Shown: in pieces, positions 55,649-64,000 of the stretch
Layout: every line of letters starts with the position of its first letter
How positions within the stretch are numbered: the stretch's first letter is position 1
Assembly: GCF_000615805.1 (NCBI RefSeq)
Contig: NZ_BAMJ01000003.1
Location: 25,000-88,999 of the forward strand
DNA length: 64,000 bases
From: Latilactobacillus fuchuensis DSM 14340 = JCM 11249
Lineage (GTDB): Bacteria; Bacillota; Bacilli; Lactobacillales; Lactobacillaceae
Reading direction: 5' to 3'
The notes under the pieces: model-generated
Told to the model about the DNA's origin: nothing
Seen by the model: only the letters and a program-made list of their open reading frames with translations
The model's database searches: none
Translations under genes and position numbers: made by a program

Positions 55649-57658
55649 CTATTCGTCTAATTGTTCAAACAAATCAATATTAGTTGGTTCAGTTGGTGTC
55701 GCTGCTGGGGTGTTAGTATTCTCTAAAATACTACCATCTTCGGTTAATGTAAATTTGACGTTTTCTTCAATCCATTTCCGCCGTGGTTCAACCTTATCCC
55801 CCATCAACGTGGTCACTCGTCGTTCAGCTAAGGACGCATCATCAATCCGCACTCGAATTAACGTCCGAGTCGCCGGATCCATCGTTGTGTCCCATAACTG
55901 GTCGGCGTTCATTTCACCTAACCCTTTGAAACGTTGTAAACTATAACCTTTACCCATACCCTTGGTTAATTTATCAAGTTCTTCATCGGTCCAAGCATAT
56001 TCAATCTTGGTTTTAGCACCGGCCCCTTTTTGTAACTTGTACAGAGGGGGGAGGGCAATGTAAACTTTACCGGCTTCAATTAAAGGCCGCATATAGCGAT
56101 AGAAGAAGGTCAACAATAGAATTTGAATATGCGCACCATCGGTATCGGCATCGGTCATAATAATAATTTTATCGTAATTACTATCTTCAACTTTGAATTC
56201 AGCGCCAACACCGGCCCCAATCGTATAAATCATCGTATTGATTTCGGCGTTCTTGAGAATTTCTGGTAACTTCGCTTTTTGGGTATTTAAAACTTTCCCC
56301 CGTAACGGTAGGATTGCTTGAAACTTCCGATCCCGGCCTTGTTTGGCAGAACCACCGGCAGAATCCCCTTCGACTAAATAGAGTTCATTTTTAGCCGCGT
56401 TTTTAGATTGTGCTGGGGTTAACTTACCCGATAATAACCCATCGGAAGCTTTCTTCTTCTTACCGTTCCGACTTTGTTCACGCGCTTTACGAGCCGCTTC
56501 ACGCGCTTCGCGGGCTTTTAACGATTTACGGACCAAGGCTTGCGCAAATTCGCCGTTTTCTAACAAGAAAAAGCTCATTTGTTCATAAATCAAGCTATCA
56601 ACGGCCGTTCGTGCTTGTGGTGAGCCCAGTTTTCCTTTAGTTTGGCCTTCGAATTGTAATAATTCTTCCGGAATCCGGACGGACAGGATGGCACTCAACC
56701 CTTCACGAACGTCGGAACCTTCCATGTTCTTATCCCGTTCTTTCAGCAGATTAACTTTGCGCGCATAATCATTAAACGCTTTCGTTAAACCAGCCTTCAT
56801 CCCGGCTTCATGGGTCCCACCATCACTAGTGCGGACGTTATTGACAAAGGACATGATGTTTTCAGAATAGCCGTCGTTATATTGACCGGCAAATTCAACT
56901 TCGATGTCTTCTTTAGTGCCTTCAAAGTATAGCTTATTGCCAATCGTATCTTTGTCTTCATTCAGATAATCGACGAATGATTGAATGCCTTCCGGATAAT
57001 GGAAAATCTCTTCTTTGGCCGGATCAACCCGTAAATCAGTTAACGTGATTTTAACGTCTTTTAATAAAAAGGCTGATTCCCGTAATCGTTCCGCTAACGT
57101 ATTATAATTATAGGTGATTGATTGGAAAATGGTAGCATCGGGTTTAAAACTAATTAACGTGCCATCGGTTTCTTTGGTTTTCCCGACCTTTTGCAAGGTA
57201 CCCACTGGATGGCCACCCTGTTCAAAGCGTTCTTCATAAGCTTGACCATCGCGCACAACGCGGACGGTTAACCATTCAGATAAGGCGTTGACGACACTCG
57301 CACCAACCCCATGAAGCCCCCCAGAAGTTTTGTAACTATTCTGGGTGAATTTACCACCGGCATGCAATACAGTTAAGATGACTTCAATCGTGGGAATCCC
57401 AGATTGATGCATCCCTGTTGGCATCCCACGACCATGATCGCGGACACTGATACTGTTGTCAGCGCCAATTGTGACGTTGATTTCAGCACCGAACCCCGCT
57501 AAGGCTTCATCGACCGCGTTATCGACGATTTCGTAGACCAAATGGTGCAAGCCACGACCATCAGTTGACCCAATATACATACCAGGTCGTTTGCGAACTG
57601 CTTCGAGTCCTTCTAAGACTTGAATCGAACTATCGTTATAATCTTGTTTTTTTGGCAT
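55649..57658 (-). CDS. parE: DNA topoisomerase IV subunit B
   Basis: 669 residues. The GHKL ATPase domain has EIVDNAVDEALAGFG, DHGRGMPTGMH and GLHGVGASVVNALS; the TOPRIM domain has LVEGDSAGGSAKQGRD, MTDADTDGAHI and the C-terminal RFKGLGEMNADQLW. It drives the topoisomerase IV cycle with ATP. Assigned as ParE rather than GyrB because it is paired with parC and its start MPKKQDYNDSSIQVLEGLEA matches ParE. Confidence 0.94.
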   Translation of the reverse strand: MPKKQDYNDSSIQVLEGLEAVRKRPGMYIGSTDGRGLHHLVYEIVDNAVDEALAGFGAEINVTIGADNSISVRDHGRGMPTGMHQSGIPTIEVILTVLHAGGKFTQNSYKTSGGLHGVGASVVNALSEWLTVRVVRDGQAYEERFEQGGHPVGTLQKVGKTKETDGTLISFKPDATIFQSITYNYNTLAERLRESAFLLKDVKITLTDLRVDPAKEEIFHYPEGIQSFVDYLNEDKDTIGNKLYFEGTKEDIEVEFAGQYNDGYSENIMSFVNNVRTSDGGTHEAGMKAGLTKAFNDYARKVNLLKERDKNMEGSDVREGLSAILSVRIPEELLQFEGQTKGKLGSPQARTAVDSLIYEQMSFFLLENGEFAQALVRKSLKAREAREAARKAREQSRNGKKKKASDGLLSGKLTPAQSKNAAKNELYLVEGDSAGGSAKQGRDRKFQAILPLRGKVLNTQKAKLPEILKNAEINTMIYTIGAGVGAEFKVEDSNYDKIIIMTDADTDGAHIQILLLTFFYRYMRPLIEAGKVYIALPPLYKLQKGAGAKTKIEYAWTDEELDKLTKGMGKGYSLQRFKGLGEMNADQLWDTTMDPATRTLIRVRIDDASLAERRVTTLMGDKVEPRRKWIEENVKFTLTEDGSILENTNTPAATPTEPTNIDLFEQLDE

Positions 57659-57700
57659 TCAAGAATGACTCCTTCGTTTAAAAATAAACAGATAAGTTAT

Positions 57701-57729
57701 ATTATCAACAACTTTTAGTGATTTGACAA
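57701..57729 (-). promoter_or_regulatory. Promoter of parEC
   Basis: Minus strand -35 TTGTCA (57724-57729), 17-bp spacer, -10 GATAAT (57701-57706). Confidence 0.7.
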
Positions 57730-57795
57730 TCCCTAATTTCAAATTGATTAAACATCCAAATGTATGTTCGTAGCAATCTATTCTAACATACAATA

Positions 57796-57824
57796 TTCAC
57801 TTTCCTTTGTCAAAATGATAGAAT
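57796..57824 (+). promoter_or_regulatory. Promoter of plsY
   Basis: -35 TTCACT (57796-57801), 17-bp spacer, extended -10 TGATAGAAT (TAGAAT at 57819-57824). Divergent from the parE promoter. Confidence 0.65.
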
Positions 57825-57859
57825 GAATAAAACAAATCGGTTTATTAGGAGTTTTTTAT

Positions 57860-58486
57860 ATGAAATTAGGTCTTATCTTTATCTTAGCTTATTTAATCGG
57901 TGCCTTTCCATCCGGGGTGATTATTGGCCGGGTTTTCTGTCATAAAGATCCGCGCGATGCTGGCAGTCATAATATTGGGACCACCAATTCCTACCGGGTT
58001 TTAGGCCCAATCGCCGGGACAGTCGTCTTATGTTTAGATATTTTAAAGGGGACGTTGGCCGCTAGCTTGCCAATCATCTTTAATTTACACAGTCATTCGT
58101 TAATTCTGATTGTCGGGATGGCGGCGGTCTTCGGTCACGCCTACTCTATTTTTATTAAATTCAAGGGGGGCAAGGCGGTCGCAACAAGTGCCGGGATTCT
58201 ACTCGCGTATAACCCACCCTTCTTCCTAATTGCGAGTGCCATTTTTGTGAGTTTGATTTTAATCACGAGTATGGTCAGTATCGCGAGTATGCTAGGCATT
58301 ACCTTAGTGACCATCATTGCCTTTACGTATTATCAAGATCCGCTATTAGAAGTGATTACCGTGATTGTTTTACTCTTCTTCTTCTACCGACACCGTGAAA
58401 ATATTCAACGGATTAGAAAAGGAACTGAAAATTTAGTCCCCTTTGGTCTCTATTATTGGTTCAAAAATAAAAGCAAAAAAGATTAG
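57860..58486 (+). CDS. plsY: Acyl-phosphate:glycerol-3-phosphate acyltransferase
   Basis: 208 residues, five membrane helices. Motifs: GAFPSGVIIGR, GSHNIGTTNSYRVLG and FKGGKAVATSAG, the three conserved cytoplasmic segments of the PlsY family. It acylates glycerol-3-phosphate from acyl-phosphate, the first committed step in phospholipid synthesis. The plsY-parE divergent arrangement is widespread in Firmicutes. Confidence 0.96.
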   Translation: MKLGLIFILAYLIGAFPSGVIIGRVFCHKDPRDAGSHNIGTTNSYRVLGPIAGTVVLCLDILKGTLAASLPIIFNLHSHSLILIVGMAAVFGHAYSIFIKFKGGKAVATSAGILLAYNPPFFLIASAIFVSLILITSMVSIASMLGITLVTIIAFTYYQDPLLEVITVIVLLFFFYRHRENIQRIRKGTENLVPFGLYYWFKNKSKKD

Positions 58487-58506
58487 GCGTTGGCCTAATC
58501 TTTTTT
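58474..58506. terminator. Bidirectional terminator between plsY and fetB
   Basis: AAAAAAGATTAGGC / GCCTAATCTTTTTT stem; overlaps the ends of both converging genes. Confidence 0.85.
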
Positions 58507-59274
58507 ATTTGTCGTCATATCAATCAATTGTTGTTGCTGATTGTAGAATGAATGGTAGGCTAAGTAACAAGCAATCACGGAACCTAAACTCGTCGCCGAT
58601 AACAACATAAACGTCACTAAAATTTGGTACATAATTGCTTTGACTGGATCAATCCCCGCAAAAATCAAACCGGACATCATCCCCGGTAGACTGACTAATC
58701 CGACGGTTTTAGCCGAATCAATCGTCGGTGCCATCCCCGTTTTAATACTATTGCGGACAATTGCAATCGAAGCTTGCTTCAAAGTAGCCCCCAATGCTAA
58801 CCGTTCTAAAACGGCTTGGCGTTGATCTTTAAAACTGGTCAACATACTCCGATAGCTGAGCCCAATCGCGACCATCGAATTCGAAGCAATCATCCCCGTA
58901 ATTGGAATGATTTGCGCCGGCATAAACTTAATCGCCCCAGATAACACAAGTAGCCCCAACGTCACCCCAGTACTCGTCATAATGGCCATTAGCGAAATAT
59001 AACCCGCATTGCGTAACCCAGCCGCTCTTTTACGCGCATTCAACGCGGCGTTACCGATAATAATCAACATCATGATTAACGTCAGCCAAACGTGATCGAT
59101 GTGAAAAATAAATTTTAATAAGTAACCAACCACGATTAATTGAATCACGGCCCGAATGACACTGAAAACAAGGTCTTTTTCTAGACCAATCTTTTCATGG
59201 AAGCTGATGATTAACGCGACAAAAACTAAGGAAATTGCAAAAGTTAACGATAACGGATTAACGGCTAGATTCAT
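58495..59274 (-). CDS. fetB: FetB-like ABC permease (UPF0014)
   Basis: 259 residues, about seven membrane helices. Signature segments RAVIQLIVVGYLL, GMIASNSMVAIGLSYRSM and VGLVSLPGMMSGLIFAG match UPF0014/FetB. In E. coli FetAB exports iron under oxidative stress; that role here is an inference. Start ATG 59274 (MNLAVNPLSL) is chosen; an in-frame TTG at 59298 would increase the overlap with fetA. Both genes are co-transcribed and overlap by 17 bp. Confidence 0.85.
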   Translation of the reverse strand: MNLAVNPLSLTFAISLVFVALIISFHEKIGLEKDLVFSVIRAVIQLIVVGYLLKFIFHIDHVWLTLIMMLIIIGNAALNARKRAAGLRNAGYISLMAIMTSTGVTLGLLVLSGAIKFMPAQIIPITGMIASNSMVAIGLSYRSMLTSFKDQRQAVLERLALGATLKQASIAIVRNSIKTGMAPTIDSAKTVGLVSLPGMMSGLIFAGIDPVKAIMYQILVTFMLLSATSLGSVIACYLAYHSFYNQQQQLIDMTTNKKD

Positions 59275-59917
59275 GAGTAGTTGCCCATTGGCCAGCAACC
59301 ATGGTTAACTGGCGGCCCTTTCGTTGTAATTCTTGTTGATCATGGGTGACACTGATGACGGTCACCCCTTCAATTTCGTTATAATCAGTGATTAATTGAT
59401 CAACAATCGCTTTATTAGCGGCGTCTAACCCAGTCGTGACTTCATCGAGTAACAAAACTTCCGGTTTGAATAATAAATTGCGAATTAAAGCCACACGCTG
59501 TTTTTCACCGCCAGAAAGGGCGGTCACCTGCTTGGTTAAATAAAGGGCGGTCAAACCAACTTGCTGTAACCGTTCTAAAATTAAATCATGGTCAACTGGT
59601 AATTGGCGAATCTCGAACGGAAAATTCAGGTTATCAGCCACTGTTTCCCCAAATAAAGTCGGCTGTTGAAAACAATAAGAAACCCGCTTGCGATATTCGC
59701 TAGGTGCGATAGTCTCAATTTGACGATTATCTACTTGAATCGTGCCACTCGTCGGTGTTAATAAACTGGCGATTAACTTCAATAAGGTGCTTTTACCACT
59801 ACCGGACGGTCCCGTCAGCGTGACGTATTCGCCCGATGCTACCGTTAAATCAAGCGACTTTAAAATCGGTTGCTGATCAACGTTATAACTGACGTCTTTA
59901 ATGCATAGTTGTCCCAT
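59258..59917 (-). CDS. fetA: FetA-like ABC ATP-binding protein
   Basis: 219 residues: Walker A GPSGSGKST (36-44), Q-loop CFQQPTLFGETV, signature LSGGEKQRVALIR, Walker B VLLLDEVTTGLD, switch histidine in VTHDQQE. It is the ATPase partner of the FetB-like permease encoded directly behind it. In Walker B the usual DEP is DEV, a small deviation. ATG follows GGAGG. Confidence 0.88.
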   Translation of the reverse strand: MGQLCIKDVSYNVDQQPILKSLDLTVASGEYVTLTGPSGSGKSTLLKLIASLLTPTSGTIQVDNRQIETIAPSEYRKRVSYCFQQPTLFGETVADNLNFPFEIRQLPVDHDLILERLQQVGLTALYLTKQVTALSGGEKQRVALIRNLLFKPEVLLLDEVTTGLDAANKAIVDQLITDYNEIEGVTVISVTHDQQELQRKGRQLTMVAGQWATTHESSR

Positions 59918-60067
59918 AACTTCCTCCAGATAATAATTATTATAATCTATATCGTTAGTATACCCGAAACTAGCATAATTAGGTTAAATAATGTTTGTGA
60001 TTTAGCAATAAACGCTTATACTTTAAAGTATGTTCCTTAAGTCGTTAAAAAAAGAGAGGTCGCGCTA

Positions 60068-60868
60068 ATGCTAAATGATTTTCCCCAAGTAATGACCATC
60101 GCTGGTTCCGATTCCGACGGGAGTGCCGGTGCTCAAGCCGATTTAAATACTTTTTTAGCTCGTCATGTTTATGGGATGAGTGTTTTAACCGCCTGTGTGG
60201 CTGGTAATTCATATGGGATTCACGCCAGTCACTCTTTGCCGAATGCGTTTATCGATACTGAATTTCAAGCGATTGCGGATGATTTTAAAGTTCGGGCTTG
60301 TAAGACTGGGATGTTAGACGATGCCGCGATTATTGAGACGGTCGTCGCTAACTTAAAACAGTATGATTTCGGACCATTAGTGCTAGATCCGGTGATTGTC
60401 ACGAAACACGGTGCCCTATTACTTGAAGATGCCGCGTTTGAAACTTTAAAAGCCCAATTAATCCCGTTAGCGACCGTCATTACACCCAACTTCTATGAAG
60501 CTCAAAAATTAACCAATCTCACGATTGAGACCCCCGCCGATTACCGATTAGCGGCCGATCAATTGATGGCGATGGGCGCTAAAAACGTCATAATTAAAGG
60601 CCAACACACTGAAAACCAAACGATAATTAGTGATTACGTCCAATTAGCGGATGGTCAACAGTTCTGGTTAACCGAAGATTATATTCAAACGACCCATATT
60701 AACGGGACTGGTGATTCTTTATCGGCTTGTATCTGTGCCGAAATCGCTAAAGGGGCTTCGGTGGAAGCTGCCATCCGCACCGCTAAAAAATTCGTCCATA
60801 CGGCGATTGCTAATCCAATTGCCGTTGGTCACCGTTTCGGACCGATTAACCATCACGCCAATTTTTAA
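60068..60868 (+). CDS. pdxK: Pyridoxine/pyridoxal kinase (PdxK, ThiD-related)
   Basis: 266 residues, ribokinase fold. Substrate-site motif TIAGSDSDGSAGAQADL at the N-terminus and the anion-hole motif NGTGDSLSA with the catalytic Asp near the C-terminus. ThiD-like proteins of this kind phosphorylate pyridoxine/pyridoxal and sometimes hydroxymethylpyrimidine. The AGSDSDGSAGAQAD start and absence of thiamin genes favour the PdxK reading, but HMP-P kinase activity cannot be excluded. Single gene. Confidence 0.82.
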   Translation: MLNDFPQVMTIAGSDSDGSAGAQADLNTFLARHVYGMSVLTACVAGNSYGIHASHSLPNAFIDTEFQAIADDFKVRACKTGMLDDAAIIETVVANLKQYDFGPLVLDPVIVTKHGALLLEDAAFETLKAQLIPLATVITPNFYEAQKLTNLTIETPADYRLAADQLMAMGAKNVIIKGQHTENQTIISDYVQLADGQQFWLTEDYIQTTHINGTGDSLSACICAEIAKGASVEAAIRTAKKFVHTAIANPIAVGHRFGPINHHANF

Positions 60869-60879
60869 GCAGTCACACC

Positions 60880-60924
60880 AAAAAAGCTGATTATCCTGAC
60901 AATTCGGGATAATCAGCTTTTTTT
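60880..60924 (+). terminator. Terminator of pdxK
   Basis: AAAAAAGCTGATTATCC / GGATAATCAGCTTTTTTT stem. The loop side (TTCGGGATA) and the sequence behind it match the terminator at 9.9 kb. Confidence 0.9.
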
Positions 60925-60946
60925 AACTTGATAGGCAATTGATAAC
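60925..60946. repeat. 22-bp repeat next to terminator, copy 2
   Basis: AACTTGATAGGCAATTGATAAC, 20 of 22 identical to 9927-9948. The following 140 bp to the next terminator contain no gene; I see an AAGTCC/GGACTT inverted repeat (60968-60986) and a TAATGCTCAG direct repeat (61004 and 61130 regions). Confidence 0.6.
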
Positions 60947-61084
60947 GTGCTTAGCGACGTTCCATAAACAAGTCCATAGACCGGACTTATTCACGAAACT
61001 AGGCTAATGCTCAGAATCAAACCGTGGGTGTGGACACTTCTATTTTTAACGTGCTTTTGAGTTGCAACAACCTCCGCTTAACCT

Positions 61085-61127
61085 AAAATCACCAATTATC
61101 TTAAGTTCAAGATAACTGGTGATTTTT
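61085..61127 (-). terminator. Terminator of the DUF2207 gene
   Basis: AAAATCACCA(A)TTATCTT / AAGATAA(C)TGGTGATTTT stem flanked by A/T runs. Confidence 0.8.
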
Positions 61128-61171
61128 GTTAATGCTCAGTTGCTACCCGCAACTCAACACACTTACTCAAT

Positions 61172-63025
61172 TTAGAATGTGCCACCGCCAGAACCGCCAC
61201 CGAAGCCACCTGATGATCCGCCGGAGAACCCGCCGGACCCACCTGAGGCACTAGTAGCGTTAGCAACACTGAAAGCCGTACTAAAACTATGATCGAGGGC
61301 TTGATTGAACGACTGACCCATATTGACGCCATAGAAGCCACCATAATAATAACCAAGTGGCATGGTCGCAATGACTTCAGTACTGAATTGGACTTTTAAC
61401 GCTTTAATCACGCGATCAGCCACCCCAAAAGCAGTCGCATAACTGAGATAACGGTCCCACAAAATGACGTCCGTCACCGCCGCCATATCAAGACTCGTAA
61501 TATCCTTGAGCATTTGCTTGAACCCTAACCATTCATAGCGCTTTTGATCGCCAATTGTCGACCAGAGCTTCAGATGTTTGAGTTGCCAAGCACAATAACC
61601 AACTAGTATAACGCTACTAAGGATAGTCCAAGGTAACAGCAAACCAATTAACGAACCACCAATGCTCGCCACTAATAAAACAACACTAACGACTAACCAG
61701 CCCGTGACATACGTCACCGTTGATTGCGCTTTAGCCAGTAGCCAACCCGTTTGGACCGCTTCTTCTTGAACAGCCGTTTGCCAAGCTTTGTACGCTTTCA
61801 AAAAGCGTTCTTGGTTATGTTTCTTAGGATAGGCCTCAACTTGTTCCAACGTGACTTGGCCTTGATCACCAATGATGTCAAATAACCAATGCACGAGTGA
61901 CTGTTCTGATTGCGTTAGTTGTGTTTGATCAATCAACTGTATTTGATAGGTCACTTTATTTTTATGAAACAGGCCCGTCGTTGCGGGAACTTCTTTAATC
62001 GCTAAGTGTCGTCGCGCAACTAAATCTAAAATCGTCGCTGATAAACTATCGGTTTTGGTGTCTTTAGTTCCTGGATAATTCAATAAATATTGAACGACAG
62101 CGGGGCCGTTTTCATCCGGCAATTCATAAACATGCTCGGGATGATTGGTACTGTAAGATTGTTTCGGTAACGCCTTTTTGACGTGCCGCGCAATCAACCA
62201 GATGCCAATTGGGGCAATCACAACCAGTATCACCGAAAGAATCACAACCATTTTACGTTGCATTTGGCGTTGTCGATTCGCTTTTTCGGCTAAGGCCTTT
62301 TCAGCTTTCAAAATCGCCGCCCGTTTATTTTGATCAATCCGATTCGGATTAGTCGCCGTAACACTCGTTGGGAAAATCAGATGACTTTCCAACATTTGAT
62401 TGGCCGGGTTGCTATCTAGCGTGATTTTCACCTGACCTTTAGCTGCATCAACAACTTGCTGGCCGGCTAAATCACCATGTGTCCATGATTTCAATTGATC
62501 TTTAGCCAACTTTTTAGGCAGTTGAATGGTGATTGCGACGTTGTCTAAATCGCTATCCCAACCAGTCCCAATCACCCGCCAATTCAGTTCGGCCGTATCG
62601 CGATAATTAATGATTAAATTGGTTAAACGGTATTTTAGAACCACGTTTAACGTATCGCCATCGGTCGCCGGTTGATAGAGTTTAAAACGATAAACCTGTT
62701 GATCATTGGTTAATTCGTATTGTCCCGCTTGATTGCCACCGGCCGTAAACGCTTGTTGATTGACGCTAATTTGCGGTTGTTCGAGCTGTTTTGTTTTGCC
62801 AGTTTTAGTGCTTAAATCCTGATTGATGTAAATCCCGTTAATATCGTCTTCAATCTTGAATCGAATCCGCTGTTCGACTTGCGCGCTCCCATCCGATTGG
62901 ACATTAACCTGGGTCTGGTATTGGTTAATCTTATAGGTATCAGCGGCTTGGACTGGTTTTATGCCGTTCGCGAGGAAGATAAATCCCAGTAAACTGAGCC
63001 AAGTAATCAATCGGCCGGTTTTCAT
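61172..63025 (-). CDS. DUF2207 membrane protein with Gly-rich tail
   Basis: 617 residues. A signal peptide (about 1-27, ending VQAAD) leads into a DUF2207 external domain of about 200 residues, then one membrane helix (about 260-280, [20 protein letters not shown]), a cytoplasmic domain, two close membrane helices (about 440-485) and a C-terminal tail rich in Gly and Ser ([18 protein letters not shown]). The C-terminal tail is typical of the family, whose function is unknown. Its start overlaps the end of nfo by 4 bp (ATGA), so translation is coupled. Confidence 0.85.
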   Translation of the reverse strand: MKTGRLITWLSLLGFIFLANGIKPVQAADTYKINQYQTQVNVQSDGSAQVEQRIRFKIEDDINGIYINQDLSTKTGKTKQLEQPQISVNQQAFTAGGNQAGQYELTNDQQVYRFKLYQPATDGDTLNVVLKYRLTNLIINYRDTAELNWRVIGTGWDSDLDNVAITIQLPKKLAKDQLKSWTHGDLAGQQVVDAAKGQVKITLDSNPANQMLESHLIFPTSVTATNPNRIDQNKRAAILKAEKALAEKANRQRQMQRKMVVILSVILVVIAPIGIWLIARHVKKALPKQSYSTNHPEHVYELPDENGPAVVQYLLNYPGTKDTKTDSLSATILDLVARRHLAIKEVPATTGLFHKNKVTYQIQLIDQTQLTQSEQSLVHWLFDIIGDQGQVTLEQVEAYPKKHNQERFLKAYKAWQTAVQEEAVQTGWLLAKAQSTVTYVTGWLVVSVVLLVASIGGSLIGLLLPWTILSSVILVGYCAWQLKHLKLWSTIGDQKRYEWLGFKQMLKDITSLDMAAVTDVILWDRYLSYATAFGVADRVIKALKVQFSTEVIATMPLGYYYGGFYGVNMGQSFNQALDHSFSTAFSVANATSASGGSGGFSGGSSGGFGGGSGGGTF

Positions 63026-63924
63026 AGCTGACCTTCATTAGCTTCGATTGTTGTCAATAAATCTGGATCGAATTGACCCGCTTTAAGCATTGCAATTTCA
63101 TAAGCATAGGGTGCAAAATTATGTTTCTTATCCGCACCAACGTAGGGTGTTTCAAGAATCTTAGGCACGTTGGTTAATTGGGGATGGTGACAAATTGCAT
63201 TTAAAGCGTCAAAGCCAATTTCACCAAAACCAATATTAGCGTGCCGGTCTTTATGGGCACCCATTGGATTTTTAGAATCGTTTAAATGAACGACTTGTAA
63301 GCGGTCAAGACCGATGATCTGATCAAATTGATTGAGCACCGCATCAAAATTATGTTTAACATCGTAGCCCGCATCATTGGTGTGACAAGTATCAAACGTC
63401 ACCGATAGTTTTTCGTTATACGTGACACCGTCAATCATTTTGGCAATTTCGTCAAACGACCGACCGACTTCGGTCCCCTTACCCGCCATCGTTTCTAACG
63501 CAATGTGCGTCGTCTGCTCTGGTCGGAGTACTTCGTTTAACCCTTTGATAATTTGTTGAATACCCGCGTCAGCACCTGCACCAACGTGAGCGCCCGGATG
63601 TAAGACGATTTGAGTTGCCCCAACGGCTTCAGCTCGCAAAACTTCTTGTTGCAAGAATTCAACGGCGAACTTAAAGTTCTCAGGTTTAATCGTGTTGCCT
63701 AAATTAATGATATAGGGCGCATGCACCACGATTGGACCCAATTGGTGTTCAGTCATATACGCTTTCGCAGCGTCAATATTCAGTTCTTCAATCGGTTTCC
63801 GCCGGGTATTCTGAGGAGCGCCCGTATAAATCATAAACGCATTGGCCCCAAATTGAGCGGCATCTTCGGCTGAACCGAGTAACATCGGTTTGCCTTTCAT
63901 ACTAACGTGACTTCCTAATAACAT
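63022..63924 (-). CDS. nfo: Endonuclease IV (AP endonuclease)
   Basis: 300 residues, TIM barrel. Zinc ligands are in [43 protein letters not shown] and [11 protein letters not shown], and ETPYVG near the C-terminus. It cuts DNA 5' to abasic sites during base excision repair. Start ATG 63924 follows GGAGG. First gene of the nfo-DUF2207 pair. The 76 bases to the right edge hold no feature I can support. Confidence 0.96.
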   Translation of the reverse strand: MLLGSHVSMKGKPMLLGSAEDAAQFGANAFMIYTGAPQNTRRKPIEELNIDAAKAYMTEHQLGPIVVHAPYIINLGNTIKPENFKFAVEFLQQEVLRAEAVGATQIVLHPGAHVGAGADAGIQQIIKGLNEVLRPEQTTHIALETMAGKGTEVGRSFDEIAKMIDGVTYNEKLSVTFDTCHTNDAGYDVKHNFDAVLNQFDQIIGLDRLQVVHLNDSKNPMGAHKDRHANIGFGEIGFDALNAICHHPQLTNVPKILETPYVGADKKHNFAPYAYEIAMLKAGQFDPDLLTTIEANEGQL

Positions 63925-64000
63925 AATACAACCTCCATGAATTGCTTGATACTTTGATTGTCACAGATAGCGGTTTAAAATGCAAGATTTGACCTAGGTG

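Overview
The window looks like a piece of a low-GC Gram-positive lactic acid bacterium, most likely the Latilactobacillus sakei/curvatus group. Reasons: a B-type RNase P RNA, a class Ib ribonucleotide reductase, PyrR-type attenuators, a dihydroorotate dehydrogenase of the PyrK/PyrD type, pyruvate formate-lyase, an EbsA homologue, and frequent GGAGG ribosome binding sites with ATG, GTG and TTG starts. It is almost entirely chromosomal core genome. I see no prophage, insertion sequence, CRISPR array, tRNA or rRNA.

Layout. 1-2.9 kb: end of gpsB, rnpB, an RlmL-type rRNA methyltransferase and a D-2-hydroxyacid dehydrogenase. 3.0-9.8 kb: an accessory block of ABC transporters, made of a GntR/YtrA-type regulator with an ATPase and permease, an ATPase with two paralogous permeases (BcrA/LanFEG-like), and a large permease followed by a LolD/MacB-type ATPase. 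10-16.4 kb (minus strand): lipoate-protein ligase, nrdH-nrdE-nrdF, cardiolipin synthase. 16.6-20.6 kb: ebsA, a cold-shock protein, fhs, lspA and a RluD-type pseudouridine synthase. 20.6-32.4 kb: the complete pyrimidine operon pyrR-pyrP-pyrB-pyrC-carA-carB-pyrK-pyrD-pyrF-pyrE, with PyrR attenuators before pyrR and before pyrP. 32.5-35.8 kb: an ECF sigma factor, its zinc-finger anti-sigma factor and an ABC ATPase/permease pair. 35.8-43.1 kb: rqcH, a MarR regulator, two degV genes, a DUF1836 regulator facing a hemolysin III-family gene, and an aldehyde dehydrogenase. 43.1-45.6 kb: a 660-bp stretch without an intact gene, an XerS-like recombinase and a TPP riboswitch with thiT. 45.7-64 kb (mostly minus): metal P-type ATPase, ppaC, a LysR regulator, pflA/pflB, parC/parE, plsY (plus), fetB/fetA, a pyridoxine-type kinase (plus), a DUF2207 membrane protein and nfo.

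Gene orientation is mostly plus from 17 to 45 kb and mostly minus from 45.7 to 64 kb. The switch lies next to a gene for an XerS-type single tyrosine recombinase. I infer that the replication terminus region lies near 43-46 kb.

A caution runs through the window. Eight otherwise normal genes (fhs, rluD-type, pyrD, an ABC permease, rqcH, marR, an aldehyde dehydrogenase, lysR) are each split by one or two single-base deletions, many of them explicable as shortened homopolymers. Losing fhs, pyrD and rqcH together in otherwise undamaged operons is implausible, so these look like uncorrected sequencing errors rather than decay. They are listed as frameshifted genes with the restored product described.

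I did not find a clearly new biological system. The most interesting items are the XerS/terminus neighbourhood, the operators of the MarR and hemolysin III promoters, the sigma/anti-sigma/ABC module, the three-part ABC cluster, and a paired terminator-plus-flank repeat at 9.9 and 60.9 kb.
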